Positions 40,887 to 51,555 of a stretch of DNA of 64,000 nt are shown here, in pieces. The notes under the pieces were generated by a model. It ran no database searches. It was not told the DNA's origin and worked only from the letters and a program-made list of their open reading frames with translations. Position 1 is the first letter of the stretch, and each line of letters begins with the position of its first letter. Made by a program: the position numbers and the translations under genes. The stretch is from contig QNYK01000064.1 in assembly GCA_003973385.1 (NCBI GenBank), positions 52,561 through 116,560 on the forward strand, read 5' to 3'. The stretch is from Bacillota bacterium. GTDB taxonomy: Bacteria; Planctomycetota; UBA8108; UBA1146.

Positions 40887-43744
40887 CAGTCGTCCCCCTT
40901 CGATCCGCCAGGCTCGCCTTTTGCCTCAGAATCGGTCTCAGGGGCCTCTTCCTGGACCATCGGAGGCTGCAACTGGCGACGTAGATCCTCTGCGATCTGC
41001 TCCGTGAGTTCGATGATGCTTCCCTGGCGATGCACCAACCGCTCCAGTACACGCTCCTCCAGAGGATCGAGTCCGCCTCCGTCTGCGCGCATTCCATCGA
41101 GCCTTCGCGTCCTGCGCAGGACTTCCTCCTGCATTCGCTTCAGTGCCAGCAACTCTGCCGCTGGTGGAACCAGTTGTTGCTGTTGAGGTTGCTGCTGAAG
41201 CGGCTGCTGTGGCTGTTGTTGCTGTTGATTACGACGACGAAGTTCCTCCTCGAGCGCATCTCTCAACTTACGCAGGGCATCGAGTGCCTCGGCGAGTAGA
41301 AGCTGAGTCTCGAAACCGGCATCGCTTCGAGGGCTCAGCCCTTCTCTCGCCTCTGCAAGATCAGAGAGAAGATCCCTCACTATGTAGGTGAATACCCTCA
41401 CACCCTCCGCTTCAAGAGCTGCGAGAATCTTGTTGCCTGAATCCTCCACATCTGCCACACGAGATGAAAGCCGCTTCATTCGCACCCGCTGAGCCCTGCC
41501 TGGACGGCCATCACCGATCGCTTCGGCGATGGTCCGTGTCTCCGATAGAATCGAGTCGACTTCCTCTGCCATGTCAGTGATGGTTCCGATCAGGTCGATC
41601 AGTTCCTGTTCCACCTTCAGATCGACCAGCTCTCGCTCCTCTTGCTGCAGCGAATCCATTTCCTGCTCCAATTGCTCGAGCGCTTCGTCCTGTTTCTCTC
41701 GTGCCTGAGAGGAGTCTCCGCGCTCGAGACTGTCTGAAGCCTCATCCATCGACTGGGCTGCTCCCTCGAGTCCCTCGGAAGCCTCAGGATCCTCCTCCTG
41801 CGATTCCTCGGCTCGCTTGCGAGTGAGTCGTTCCAGTTCGTCCTGCTCGGGGGCCAGTTCGGGTGTCTTTTGCTGCTGTCTTCGCAATCGCTCGAGTGCA
41901 TCCTGATCTGAACCTTCGAGAGCATCTTTCGCTCTCTCCAGGGCATCCTTCGCCGCCTGCTGCGCCAATTCTGCAGACTCACCGCCACTCATCTGCTCTG
42001 CAGCCCCCCGCATCGCCGAGCGAGCACTCCTGAGTGCCTGACGAGCCTCGCCAACCTTCTTGCGTAACTTTTCATCTTCCTCGGGGGACAGGCTCTGGTC
42101 TGCAGCGAGTTTTTTCTCGAGGCGATCGAGTTTGTCTTCCAGCTCGCTGGTCCGGTCTGCGAGTGATTGCTGGCGAGAAGAAGGACGGCTCAGCGCTGAA
42201 TCTTGTGCGAGAGATGATAATTTCTCTGCCGCGTCTTGCGCCTTCTCAGCAGCTTCCTGCATCTGCTCGATGCGTTGCTGTTGACTCGACGGATCGCCAG
42301 CCTGCTGGTCCGACTGCTGATCGGACTGCTGATCGGATTGCTGACCGGACTGCTGACCGGACTGCTGACCGGACTGTTGACCGGATTGCTGATCGGACTG
42401 TTGACCGGACTGTTGACCGGATTGCTGGCCGGACTGCTGGCCGGATGGCTGACCGGACTGCTGGCCGGATTGTTGACCGGACTGCTGGCTCGACGACTGG
42501 GCCCGATCGAGAGCTTCGGATGCCGATTTCAGATCCTCAGCCGCAGATTGTGCGTTGCCGCCACCGTCTGTCCTCGACGCTCTCTGCTGTTCTTGTCTCC
42601 ATCGGTCGAGTCGCTCGCGCAGTTGTGCTAGCCGTTGCTGGATGGCCTCCGTCCGCTCTCCGTCGGAATCGGCAGCCTCGCGCAGCGCCATGCTGGCCTG
42701 ATCGAGCGCCTCACCCTGCTCAGCACGAAGAGTTGAGGCGTCCTTCGGATTTGCATCATCGGGGCTGGCGATCCCGTTGGCGGCACGCTCCGATCGCTCG
42801 AGTTCCTCGCCTGCCCTGTTGAGAGCTTCCAGCGATGCGGCGGCGTTATCGTCACCCTCATCCGCGTCTGCAGCCGCTTCCCGGCGCAACGCATCTACAC
42901 TCTGCAGGGCTTGCCGGATCTGTGCGCTCTGCTCACCGGCACGCCGCGCCAAACGCTGCATGGCAGCACTCGTCTCCGAGTTCTGCTCTGACCCCAGAGT
43001 TTCGCTTTCCTGAGAATCTTGACGAACTTCTTTGCGGATCTGATCGACCCTGCGAGCCAGCGCCTCGATTCCTTGCTGACGGCGCGCTTCCCGGGACAGG
43101 TCGTCGGCGACCCGACGAGCCTCATCGGAGATCTGCTGCGCCTGTCCCATCTCTGCCTGGTCATTGGTCGAGTCTTCGCTACCGAGAAGTTCCTGCTGGT
43201 CGGCGGCGATGTCGTCAATCGCCTGACTGACATCCCTGAGATCCTGCACGTCCTGTTGCGCTGTTTCTGCTGTGGCCGTGCGATCTCGCAGGGATCGCTG
43301 TGCGTCAGCGATCTCACCAATTTGCTTCAATCTCTGAGCAACCTGCTCTAGCCGACTCTCCACCTGTTCCGGATCGATATTACGATCCTCCAGGATCGCC
43401 AGCACCAGTTCCAGGTTTGACCGGACCTTGCGTACCGTGTCGAGGGCTACGATGTAGTCCTCACTCTCGAGCGCCACGGTAATCGACCTCATATCATCTT
43501 CGAGAAGGTCCCTGACGATTCGTTCCCTTGCATTTCTGAGACGGGATGAATCCTCTGGCTGTTCGCTCTCGATCCGCTCGGCCAGTGATTCCATCTGGAT
43601 TTGCAATGACCTGAGGTACTCCCTGGCCTCTTCCTGCAGGCGGGCAAGGCGATTACCCGTCTGTGCGGATATCAGCGATGGGACACCCACCAGCAAGAGG
43701 ATCAATAACAGGAGTAGCGGACCCCGCTGCGTGATGTTCATCAT
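40886..43744 (-). CDS. Large Gln/Ser/Glu-rich coiled-coil protein with signal peptide
   Basis: MMNITQRGPLLLLLILLLVGVPSLISAQ; extended coiled coil; SGQQ tandem repeats and polyQ. Start overlaps the upstream stop. Confidence 0.8.
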   Translation of the reverse strand: MMNITQRGPLLLLLILLLVGVPSLISAQTGNRLARLQEEAREYLRSLQIQMESLAERIESEQPEDSSRLRNARERIVRDLLEDDMRSITVALESEDYIVALDTVRKVRSNLELVLAILEDRNIDPEQVESRLEQVAQRLKQIGEIADAQRSLRDRTATAETAQQDVQDLRDVSQAIDDIAADQQELLGSEDSTNDQAEMGQAQQISDEARRVADDLSREARRQQGIEALARRVDQIRKEVRQDSQESETLGSEQNSETSAAMQRLARRAGEQSAQIRQALQSVDALRREAAADADEGDDNAAASLEALNRAGEELERSERAANGIASPDDANPKDASTLRAEQGEALDQASMALREAADSDGERTEAIQQRLAQLRERLDRWRQEQQRASRTDGGGNAQSAAEDLKSASEALDRAQSSSQQSGQQSGQQSGQPSGQQSGQQSGQQSGQQSDQQSGQQSGQQSGQQSGQQSDQQSDQQSDQQAGDPSSQQQRIEQMQEAAEKAQDAAEKLSSLAQDSALSRPSSRQQSLADRTSELEDKLDRLEKKLAADQSLSPEEDEKLRKKVGEARQALRSARSAMRGAAEQMSGGESAELAQQAAKDALERAKDALEGSDQDALERLRRQQQKTPELAPEQDELERLTRKRAEESQEEDPEASEGLEGAAQSMDEASDSLERGDSSQAREKQDEALEQLEQEMDSLQQEERELVDLKVEQELIDLIGTITDMAEEVDSILSETRTIAEAIGDGRPGRAQRVRMKRLSSRVADVEDSGNKILAALEAEGVRVFTYIVRDLLSDLAEAREGLSPRSDAGFETQLLLAEALDALRKLRDALEEELRRRNQQQQQPQQPLQQQPQQQQLVPPAAELLALKRMQEEVLRRTRRLDGMRADGGGLDPLEERVLERLVHRQGSIIELTEQIAEDLRRQLQPPMVQEEAPETDSEAKGEPGGSKGDD
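41170..41235 (-). repeat. PolyQ-type low-complexity coding tract
   Basis: Encodes NQQQQQPQQPLQQQPQQQQ in the coiled-coil protein. Confidence 0.8.
42300..42492 (-). repeat. 12-bp tandem repeat encoding (S-G/D-Q-Q)n, about 16 units
   Basis: Repeated GACTGCTGACCG-type unit on +; - frame reads SSQQSGQQSGQQSGQPSGQQ...SDQQSDQQSDQQ. Confidence 0.93.
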
Positions 43745-45927
43745 CGATTTCCTCCATCCGTGCTGTCTCCTCCGAGGGCCTCTCTTACCTTCTCTTCGAT
43801 CCTGTGCTCGAGATCTTTCTCCGACCGAAGCAATTCCTCTATCTTGCGAATCACAGTACGCAGGTCGCCCCACTCCTGAAGATCAGCGACCACATCCGAA
43901 AGTCCACGTTCGACACGACGGGCTGCGTCGACGGCCTCATCCGCATCCTCAACGGTAGCTTCTCCAGATGCCGACCGAGCAGCCAATCGCTCCAGTTGCT
44001 CCCTGGCAGGCGTGATCGTATCGGAACCCAGTGCATCGATGCGATCCTTCAGATCTTGAATCCATGCAAGCTCGGTTGCATCACTCATCCTGTTGCGAAG
44101 CAAGCGCTCTGCTATGGAAGCGAGCCTCTCTGCAGCATCCTCGACGCGAGTTGAAACCCGATCCTGTCCACCACGAGCATGTCTGGCCACCGGAGCCTGA
44201 TCTATCGCCTCCTGGCCTGAATTCAACGCTTCTCGCAGGTCTTCGAGTTCCCTTCGAACCTCTCTCTGGACACTGAAAGTCTCCTCCAGCCTCTCCTTGA
44301 GTAGCGTCAGTTCATCCTGGGTCACTCGTTCCAGCTCTTCTTCGCTGAGAACGCTCAGTATCCAGGTCCTGCTGATACCCAGCTGTTCGAGTGCATCGGT
44401 GGCAGTGGCTCGATACTGCACACGCTGACCGGCGCTCAGTTGCCAGGATGCCAGATCGATCTGTAACTTCTGGGATCCATCTGCTGTGAGGACCTCAGAG
44501 GTCCCTATCTCATCGAGCGCGATCACTCTCGGTTCCCACTCTCCCTCCAGTTCCGGCTCGAAGATCAGATTTCCGGATTGGACCCCGTAGTCGTCTCGAA
44601 CGAGCACAGAAAGATCAAGCAGCGCCCGGGGAGTGATCTCGATGTTCTGACCGGGTTCATCGATGGACACCTCTGGTGCCCGGTCGGGAATGACGGCGAT
44701 ACGCCAGACGATCGGATTGTCGTTTGTGAATCCTTGTTCCGAGTCGAGGGAGATCCACCAGCGCCCATCCGCTTCCGCGATGAAATCTCCTCGCAGTGTG
44801 TTGCCACCCTCGACCGAGATCGAAGACTCGGTCACGATTTCACCATCGCCACTGGGTCGACCATCCATTCGAACCGCACTCTTCACGTCGATGCTTGTGC
44901 GAGCAACAAAGTTGACGCGGGTTCCGGTCGGGGCCTTGACATGCCCACTCCCTGCTCGAGAGTCTTCGCCATCAGACGAGAGCCCCGTGTATTCTGGAAA
45001 TTCGTATTGAAGCACCATCTCCTCGATTCGAGGCCTCGCTCGAACCTGGATGGAATACCACTGGCCGCTGAAATCTCCGCATTCCACCCGGAACTGGATG
45101 TCTCGTTGGAGGTTCTGGAAGACATGGCGAAACCCCGATGTCCCCTTGCGATCGAGTGCGAGTTGCTCTCTCATTTCCCTTCGACCCTCGACTGCCGGGA
45201 ATACCACGTCCAGAAATGCGCGGGCACTTCCTCCACGAGTCTTGAGGACATCGATCAGCAATGATGTCCCTTTTGCCACCACGAGATCTGTATCCTCAGG
45301 GCTCGTCACGACCAATTGATAAGCACGGGGCCAGGGGGCATTCCCGAGCAAGATATCTCGTTCGATGAAGGTGTGAAGAAGATCTGGCCGCAGCCAACCA
45401 CCGACGATGGCCGGGCAGACCAGCAGAAATAGCAGACCGATCGTCGAGAAGGCACGGCGCCAGGAGAGCAACCTTCCCGGCCGCAGGTGGACGATTCTGC
45501 TCTCTGCGATCTTGACAGTCTCTTTGATGAGTTCCGGATTGTAGAGATGACGTCGAGGATTCTCAGGGTCTGTCAGTTGAACTGCTGTGATCAATGAGTC
45601 TTCGAGTTCACTGGATGCATTTTCCACCATCGAAGCGAGTTGATCCTCTGTCGCAGGAGTCCTCACTGCCAACAAGATGGCACGAAATGTGATCAGCAGC
45701 AGCGTGACGGTCGCTGCGATCTGCCCGACCCTGAGTGCCATCGGCAGATCTGCAAACCAATCGAGCAAGAACATCAGCCAGACGCATGTAATCACCACGA
45801 CCAACCAGCGGAATCCTCCGGTGATGGAGCGCATCATCCGTCTACGCCTTCGCAACTCCCGAATCTTCTGGAGTGCCAGGCTCGGTCTCTCGATCGAGGC
45901 TTTGTGCATCGGATCGATCACGATCAC
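43741..45927 (-). CDS. DUF4175-like membrane protein
   Basis: N-terminal TMs, beta-rich middle, C-terminal coiled coil; ATGA overlaps on both sides. Confidence 0.75.
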   Translation of the reverse strand: MIVIDPMHKASIERPSLALQKIRELRRRRRMMRSITGGFRWLVVVITCVWLMFLLDWFADLPMALRVGQIAATVTLLLITFRAILLAVRTPATEDQLASMVENASSELEDSLITAVQLTDPENPRRHLYNPELIKETVKIAESRIVHLRPGRLLSWRRAFSTIGLLFLLVCPAIVGGWLRPDLLHTFIERDILLGNAPWPRAYQLVVTSPEDTDLVVAKGTSLLIDVLKTRGGSARAFLDVVFPAVEGRREMREQLALDRKGTSGFRHVFQNLQRDIQFRVECGDFSGQWYSIQVRARPRIEEMVLQYEFPEYTGLSSDGEDSRAGSGHVKAPTGTRVNFVARTSIDVKSAVRMDGRPSGDGEIVTESSISVEGGNTLRGDFIAEADGRWWISLDSEQGFTNDNPIVWRIAVIPDRAPEVSIDEPGQNIEITPRALLDLSVLVRDDYGVQSGNLIFEPELEGEWEPRVIALDEIGTSEVLTADGSQKLQIDLASWQLSAGQRVQYRATATDALEQLGISRTWILSVLSEEELERVTQDELTLLKERLEETFSVQREVRRELEDLREALNSGQEAIDQAPVARHARGGQDRVSTRVEDAAERLASIAERLLRNRMSDATELAWIQDLKDRIDALGSDTITPAREQLERLAARSASGEATVEDADEAVDAARRVERGLSDVVADLQEWGDLRTVIRKIEELLRSEKDLEHRIEEKVREALGGDSTDGGNR

Positions 45928-47021
45928 CTTTCGAATATCGGCAGGTACTGGAACGGAATCTCAAGGATGATACACGCCATCGCAGTCGCATAATTGGGTC
46001 CCACAAGGTCCTGCCAGGATCCATCCGGATTCTGCAGAGATAGGATGTCGCGCCATGTGTCCCTGTGCCATGAAGTCCAGAACTCGCCGCCACGCTGGAA
46101 CGCGGCCTGAGTTGCGTAGTACATCCCGTAGTAGTAGTCGAATGTGTTGAGAGCTTCATATCTTCTCGGCCGGTGGTGGCGCAGATAGATCAAACCGCGA
46201 TCGATGATGCGGTCCTCATAAACTCCTGCACCGTAGAGCGCAGTGATCCCCGCAGCGGTGAGAGGAAAAGTGGTCCTCGATCTTTGCACTCGTCCAGTGG
46301 GTCCGATCTCATGCTGATACATGAACCCGCCACTCTCGATGTTCGAGGAATCTCGCACGTACTTGATGGCGGCATCGACCACCTCTTTCGGCACATGGAT
46401 GCCTGCGTTTCTCGCAGCTCTCAATGCCATCACCTGACAGACAGTGATACTCATGTCCGCGTCATCCGCGCCGGGTTGGTATCGCCAACCACCTGTATCA
46501 TTCTGTGCCTGGACGATCAGCCCGGCAGCGCTCTTTAACCTCTCCTTGACCTTCTCCATTCCAGTCATGCCGTAGACCTCGGCCAGGAAAAGGGTCGCAA
46601 AGGCGTGGCTGTACATCCGTGACTCATCGGTGGAGATGAAACCGTTGGTCTGAACCGTTCTCAGAATGAAGTCGAGTCCTTTCTCGACCTGTTCGCCGTA
46701 CTTTCCTCGGCCAGGGAGACTCCCCTGAGCCAGGAACGCAAGGCAGGCGAGTGAGGTCACTCCTACATGTTTGCCAAGTCTTCCTCGGTACTCGTAATGG
46801 ACCTTGCGACCGATCTTGTCGGTCCATGACCCATCAGCATTCTGCGTCTGCTTGAGATATTCCAGACCTCTCTCTGCGGCAAGTCGTGCTCGCTCCTGCA
46901 ACTTCAAATCTATGATTCGAGTCGGTTCATCATCCCCTACGGCGAAGGTCAGAACACGCGGTGCAGGGAAAACGAGCAAAGCGGACATCATCAGTACCAA
47001 CAACATGGATCTGTTATTCAT
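45924..47021 (-). CDS. Secreted prenyltransferase/squalene-cyclase-like alpha/alpha-toroid repeat protein (paralog 1)
   Basis: Signal peptide; LEYLKQTQNADGSWTDK, LIVQAQNDTGGWRYQPG, LQNPDGSWQD; ends LEIPFQYLPIFER. GGAGGAG Shine-Dalgarno before 47021. Confidence 0.85.
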   Translation of the reverse strand: MNNRSMLLVLMMSALLVFPAPRVLTFAVGDDEPTRIIDLKLQERARLAAERGLEYLKQTQNADGSWTDKIGRKVHYEYRGRLGKHVGVTSLACLAFLAQGSLPGRGKYGEQVEKGLDFILRTVQTNGFISTDESRMYSHAFATLFLAEVYGMTGMEKVKERLKSAAGLIVQAQNDTGGWRYQPGADDADMSITVCQVMALRAARNAGIHVPKEVVDAAIKYVRDSSNIESGGFMYQHEIGPTGRVQRSRTTFPLTAAGITALYGAGVYEDRIIDRGLIYLRHHRPRRYEALNTFDYYYGMYYATQAAFQRGGEFWTSWHRDTWRDILSLQNPDGSWQDLVGPNYATAMACIILEIPFQYLPIFER

Positions 47022-49153
47022 CACTTCTCCTCCCAGATCGCAAGTCGTTGTGTGAGACATGTGGCCTGGATGAGATTGGTGAGAATGATGCGATCACCGA
47101 CGACATCAACTCTTCCGCCAACGGAACTTTCCGCCCGGAAGACGCCGATGCCTGGACGCTGCTTCGGACCGTCGGAGAGTGAAGCGATCACTTTTGTCGC
47201 ATGAGTCTGGTCCAGTGCTTGCTGGTACAATGCAGATTCATTGACGCTGATGTAGATCACGCCACCTTTTACCAGGGCTGGCCTTGCAGTGGCTGGGGAT
47301 CGAGTGAGAGCCTGATTCCACATGTCAGATCTACTGATATCGCTCGCCAACATCGAGGTGAGTAGATCACCGAACAGAACCAGCCTGCCATCGGTCACAC
47401 CCAGCATGTGAGGCCCGAGTCCCTTTCCCTCGACCTGCGAGATGATCGAGCCGGTTTCGGCATCGATGGCATGGAGTTGACTCGAATCGAGAGGTGTCAC
47501 GAACAACTTGCCATCGTGCAACACGAGCGGATTCGGAGCCCAGACTCTGCCCCTTCGAGGCTGACGATAGCGACTTCGGTAGGTTCGCTGAGATTTCCGA
47601 TCGTATTCGGCTATCCACTGCACCTGCCCATCCCACGCGCGCAGCGCAGCAATCACACCGAGGTTGGAACAGCAATAAATCATGCCGTCATCGAGAAGTA
47701 TTGCTCCAAGAATCGGCTCGCGAGCCGGTTCACCAAACATCGTCAATTCCACCTGGTTTCCAACAATTGGCCGGGACCAGATCTTCTTCCCGGTACTCGC
47801 ATCGAGGCACCAGAGAGTTACATCGATGTAACCGCTCTTTCTCCAACCGAGAGCCCAGACCTTGCCGTCCTTGATCATCGGTACAGAGTTGAACGAACTT
47901 TTTCTGAGCATCGCATCGTTATTTGACCGATCTGACGTGTCCCAGAGCAGCCTTCCATCGCCTTTCACATCCCAGCACTTCATGGCGCGCGATGGGAGCG
48001 AGACCTGGATGTCAAATCCCAGGTAATCTTCACGGCGACTGGCCCAGGCGACGTAACTGGAGATCAGTAATGAGCCATCGGTTGTTGCCCACAAGCGAGA
48101 ATCCGGATCTTGCTCCTCGAAGTACGGCGCTCCCGAATGGAGGTTATCGTTGGCTACCAGTTTTCCTGTACGAAGGTCATAACGAAGTAAGCGTCTGGAG
48201 GTGGCGATGGCGACCCAGTCCTGGCCGATCCCGGGTGTAAGAATTGAACCTGTCAGATCCGGATAGTAACTTCTTCCTCGCCCGGTACCGTAGGCAACAT
48301 GCTGCGAGTAGTTGTGCGTCTTCCAGGCAATCACACCCTCTTCGATGGGGTTCTCAGGAACCTGCGGTTGATCGGAAGCCATCGATTCGATGGAAATCTC
48401 TTTGAATTGTAGCCCCCGTTCACTCGCCTCGATTCTCAGTTTTTCTGCTCGTTGCAACTTCCCTGCCCGGACCAGTGCCAGCCAGAGGCGAGGTTTCAAG
48501 GAGATGGTTAACTCAAGCGCGCGATCGGCATCCTGTCCGGCAATTGCCAGTTCAATCAGCACTAGATCCCAGGCACCCACCGCCAGCTCGGGCTGGTCTC
48601 GCTCGAAAAAAAGGTCGCCGGCGGCGACCAGCGCTTCGACCCGTACATCGGTCAGAGGGTACAGATCTGCGGCTCGCAGGAGTGCTTCAGGGTCCATATC
48701 GCTCAGTGCTCGATCGAGTACTGAGCGAGCTCGAGTTCCGAATTCCTTGCGATACATCTGCTGTTGCTCCGGAGGCAGAGCTCGCAATCGCTCGATGATA
48801 CGAGTTGATAGTGGCCTGACGACTCGCCAGTTGTCCGAGAAATCGGCCTCCATCTGGGGGTTGTTCCCCCACACGGTTTCATGAAGAACCTGGATCTTGC
48901 GAATCCCCTTGAGGACTTCCCCGGAATCGAGGTGAGAGACCGCATTCCGGTACTCCTGGATGACCCCGTCGGCACCGACCAGTAAAGGAATCAAGGCTGT
49001 CCCGATATCTGCTCGAAGCGTGCCACCGACAGAAATCCACAGCACCGAGGTCAGCATCAGCAGACGCGGCACCGATCGGTATCTCAGGCGGCCAGAGTCA
49101 GTGGAGGTGATGAGTTTCTTCAAGGGAGTCGGACTACCTTTCGCAGTATCCAT
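47021..49153 (-). CDS. PQQ-like beta-propeller repeat protein
   Basis: LDASTGKKIWSRPIVGNQV, ALRAWDGQVQWIAEY, HAIDAETGSIISQVEGK. Confidence 0.85.
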   Translation of the reverse strand: MDTAKGSPTPLKKLITSTDSGRLRYRSVPRLLMLTSVLWISVGGTLRADIGTALIPLLVGADGVIQEYRNAVSHLDSGEVLKGIRKIQVLHETVWGNNPQMEADFSDNWRVVRPLSTRIIERLRALPPEQQQMYRKEFGTRARSVLDRALSDMDPEALLRAADLYPLTDVRVEALVAAGDLFFERDQPELAVGAWDLVLIELAIAGQDADRALELTISLKPRLWLALVRAGKLQRAEKLRIEASERGLQFKEISIESMASDQPQVPENPIEEGVIAWKTHNYSQHVAYGTGRGRSYYPDLTGSILTPGIGQDWVAIATSRRLLRYDLRTGKLVANDNLHSGAPYFEEQDPDSRLWATTDGSLLISSYVAWASRREDYLGFDIQVSLPSRAMKCWDVKGDGRLLWDTSDRSNNDAMLRKSSFNSVPMIKDGKVWALGWRKSGYIDVTLWCLDASTGKKIWSRPIVGNQVELTMFGEPAREPILGAILLDDGMIYCCSNLGVIAALRAWDGQVQWIAEYDRKSQRTYRSRYRQPRRGRVWAPNPLVLHDGKLFVTPLDSSQLHAIDAETGSIISQVEGKGLGPHMLGVTDGRLVLFGDLLTSMLASDISRSDMWNQALTRSPATARPALVKGGVIYISVNESALYQQALDQTHATKVIASLSDGPKQRPGIGVFRAESSVGGRVDVVGDRIILTNLIQATCLTQRLAIWEEK

Positions 49154-51555
49154 TCTACCGTCAGCAGCAGCACAAAGAGGGCCAGAACCCAGCGATGATC
49201 CCAGAGAGGCTCTCGCTCGGCGGAAATCGGCACTTCTCTCTCCAGCGCTTCCACCTCCTCGGCAACATTTGCGGCGTCCGTCACCTCATGATATTTGCCG
49301 CCGGAGAGCGCTGCAATCTGCTGCAGGCGAGTTCTGTCCATCCTCGGATCAGCATACTCCAGTTGGGGTACAACGGCCCTATACACGGTACTGGCGACCT
49401 CCTCTTCTCTATCGATGAGTGAGATCCTGTGCTCGCCCAGAGCTCGCGCCTCGATGGATGCCTCGTAATACTCGGGTCTGACAGGGTTTCGGATCGCATG
49501 GATTTCCAGCGGTCGGTCGTCCGAATCCTCGACCCTCTCCAGAATCAACAGGGCTTCCTCATCCGATGTTGGCTTGAAATCGGGTCCCAGCATCCTGGCC
49601 AGTATCTTGACCTCATTTCCGAGTACCACTTCCCTCGGGTCTACACTCACCGAAAACCGCTTCGAGGGCCCCAGCAATCGAGCAGCCCCGACGAATCGAG
49701 TGACCTGACCCCAGAAGCGGTAGAACCAGCGGTTCCCGACCAGCCTCCTGAGCCTCCAGGTGTCATCGGTCAAGGAGATGAAGGTCCGACCTCGACCGAA
49801 GTACTGGAATGCGAAGATCGGTCTCGGTCCATAGGTGAAGTGCTCATCCGACTCGTGAACGGCGAGTGCCACCGCACCTTTTCGGAGTTTTTTGACTCTC
49901 TGGTACCAGAAGAAACCTGGCATCGTCTGATCGCTGCGCCCCTGCCACTGCCAGAGTTCTTCATTCCTTTCACTGTCCGAGACCAGTTGCATCACGGGAT
50001 GCTCCAGTCCTTCGGGAGTCAACCGGACATGAAACGGTTCCACCAGGTCCCTCGACATCGATCCTCGTTCATCCGCCTCTTCGAGTTCCACCGGCAGAAC
50101 TCGCTCGAGCGGATCGCCTCTGAACCTCCTTGGCATGAACCACTGGCCGGCGATGAACACCAGACCACCGCCATGGTCATCCACGAACTCTACGATCCAC
50201 TCCTTTTGATTCATCGACAGCGCGTCAGGACGGATATCTCCCAGTATCAAGACATCGTATTGAAACAACTCTTCGCGTGTACGAGGGAATTCCCTGAGCG
50301 GGGCGAGCCCTGGCGAAGACTCCTGGGGAAACTCCGGGTCTGCTTCGAGCAACAGACAGTGAGTCTCCATCGTCGGGTCTCTGATCAACGAGTTTTTCAG
50401 ATACCTGTAGTCGTATCGAGGAGGTCCTTCAACGTAGAGAACTTTTATTTTCCTCGCGACAACAGTGACCGGTCGTTCCAGTGCGTTGTTCTCGCTGAAA
50501 AGTTCTCCAGGTTGGTGATCAATTTCGATTCGACAGAGGTACTTGCCCGGAGATCGAGGTGTGAACTCCAGACGGTGAGGGACCACCTGCCCGTCCTTGC
50601 CGATGCGAGGATAGTAAGGCACTCGTTGCTCGATTCCCCCGTCCTCCCGCAACAACTGTAACTCTGCCCGAACGTCGACATTTTCGTATCCTTCTGCAAC
50701 GATTCGGAAGTCGACTGGAACCCTGTCCCCCTCCAGTACGACATCCGCGATATCCAGGTCTATCAGACGAATATCACGAGGTTCTTCAGCGTTACCGATC
50801 CCGATGACATGGATGGGGATTTCCCGTGCCCCGAACCGACGGGCCACTTCCTCTGGAGATACCACGCCGCCACTTTCTCTCCCATCACTCAGCAGAATCA
50901 TTGCAGCCACGGTTCTCCCTCGTGCATCATCGAGGGTATCCCCCATCGCATCGCCGATCCTGCTCACGCGACCCCGCAGTTCGATCTTGCTGGCGTCGAA
51001 GGAGGCCTCGTCGGCCATCGGTAATCCCCCACCCTGTCGCTTCGGAAGATCCGCAATGCCACGGACTCCATCGGATCCAGCCACTATTCTCACATCTGCC
51101 TTCTGGCGCAGACGCTCGACCAGATCCGAGGTCCCTCCGGTCAGAATACCACGAGCGATATCCAGCCTTGTCGTTTGCTCGACGATGGGAATTCCCGATA
51201 CAGATGTGATCGCCGGAGGAATAGATGGATCAGACCATCTGTCCTGGATCCCCATCGAGAATGAATCGTCGACAACGATCAACACCGTCGATGATTCGGT
51301 CTGAACTCGCTCCTTCGTGAGGGTCGGGCGAAACAGGATCAGAACCACGAGCAGTAGCGCCAGAAAGCGAAGCGATCCGAGCAAGAACTTCGTTGGGCCT
51401 CCGAGTCTCCCCTGATCTCCCCTGTACCCCCAGGCGCTGAGACCGATCAGCAGCGGCAGGATGACCACGGCGATGATCCATGGCTCTGGTGCTGCAAGCC
51501 ATTCGATCCTGGTTTCGAGACGCGTTTCTGAAAGCGCCAGAACAAAGTGCATCAC
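49120..51555 (-). CDS. VWA/glutamine-amidotransferase-like membrane protein
   Basis: VLIVVDDSFSMG (MIDAS), KVLYVEGPPRYDYRYLKNSL, VDDHGGGLVFIAGQW; TM at both ends. Confidence 0.85.
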   Translation of the reverse strand: MMHFVLALSETRLETRIEWLAAPEPWIIAVVILPLLIGLSAWGYRGDQGRLGGPTKFLLGSLRFLALLLVVLILFRPTLTKERVQTESSTVLIVVDDSFSMGIQDRWSDPSIPPAITSVSGIPIVEQTTRLDIARGILTGGTSDLVERLRQKADVRIVAGSDGVRGIADLPKRQGGGLPMADEASFDASKIELRGRVSRIGDAMGDTLDDARGRTVAAMILLSDGRESGGVVSPEEVARRFGAREIPIHVIGIGNAEEPRDIRLIDLDIADVVLEGDRVPVDFRIVAEGYENVDVRAELQLLREDGGIEQRVPYYPRIGKDGQVVPHRLEFTPRSPGKYLCRIEIDHQPGELFSENNALERPVTVVARKIKVLYVEGPPRYDYRYLKNSLIRDPTMETHCLLLEADPEFPQESSPGLAPLREFPRTREELFQYDVLILGDIRPDALSMNQKEWIVEFVDDHGGGLVFIAGQWFMPRRFRGDPLERVLPVELEEADERGSMSRDLVEPFHVRLTPEGLEHPVMQLVSDSERNEELWQWQGRSDQTMPGFFWYQRVKKLRKGAVALAVHESDEHFTYGPRPIFAFQYFGRGRTFISLTDDTWRLRRLVGNRWFYRFWGQVTRFVGAARLLGPSKRFSVSVDPREVVLGNEVKILARMLGPDFKPTSDEEALLILERVEDSDDRPLEIHAIRNPVRPEYYEASIEARALGEHRISLIDREEEVASTVYRAVVPQLEYADPRMDRTRLQQIAALSGGKYHEVTDAANVAEEVEALEREVPISAEREPLWDHRWVLALFVLLLTVEWILRKVVRLP

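Noticed and set aside
42236-42631. + strand ORF with LLTGLLTGLLTGLL repeats resembling a membrane protein
   Set aside because: It is the complement of the SGQQ-coding repeat in the 40886..43744 gene.
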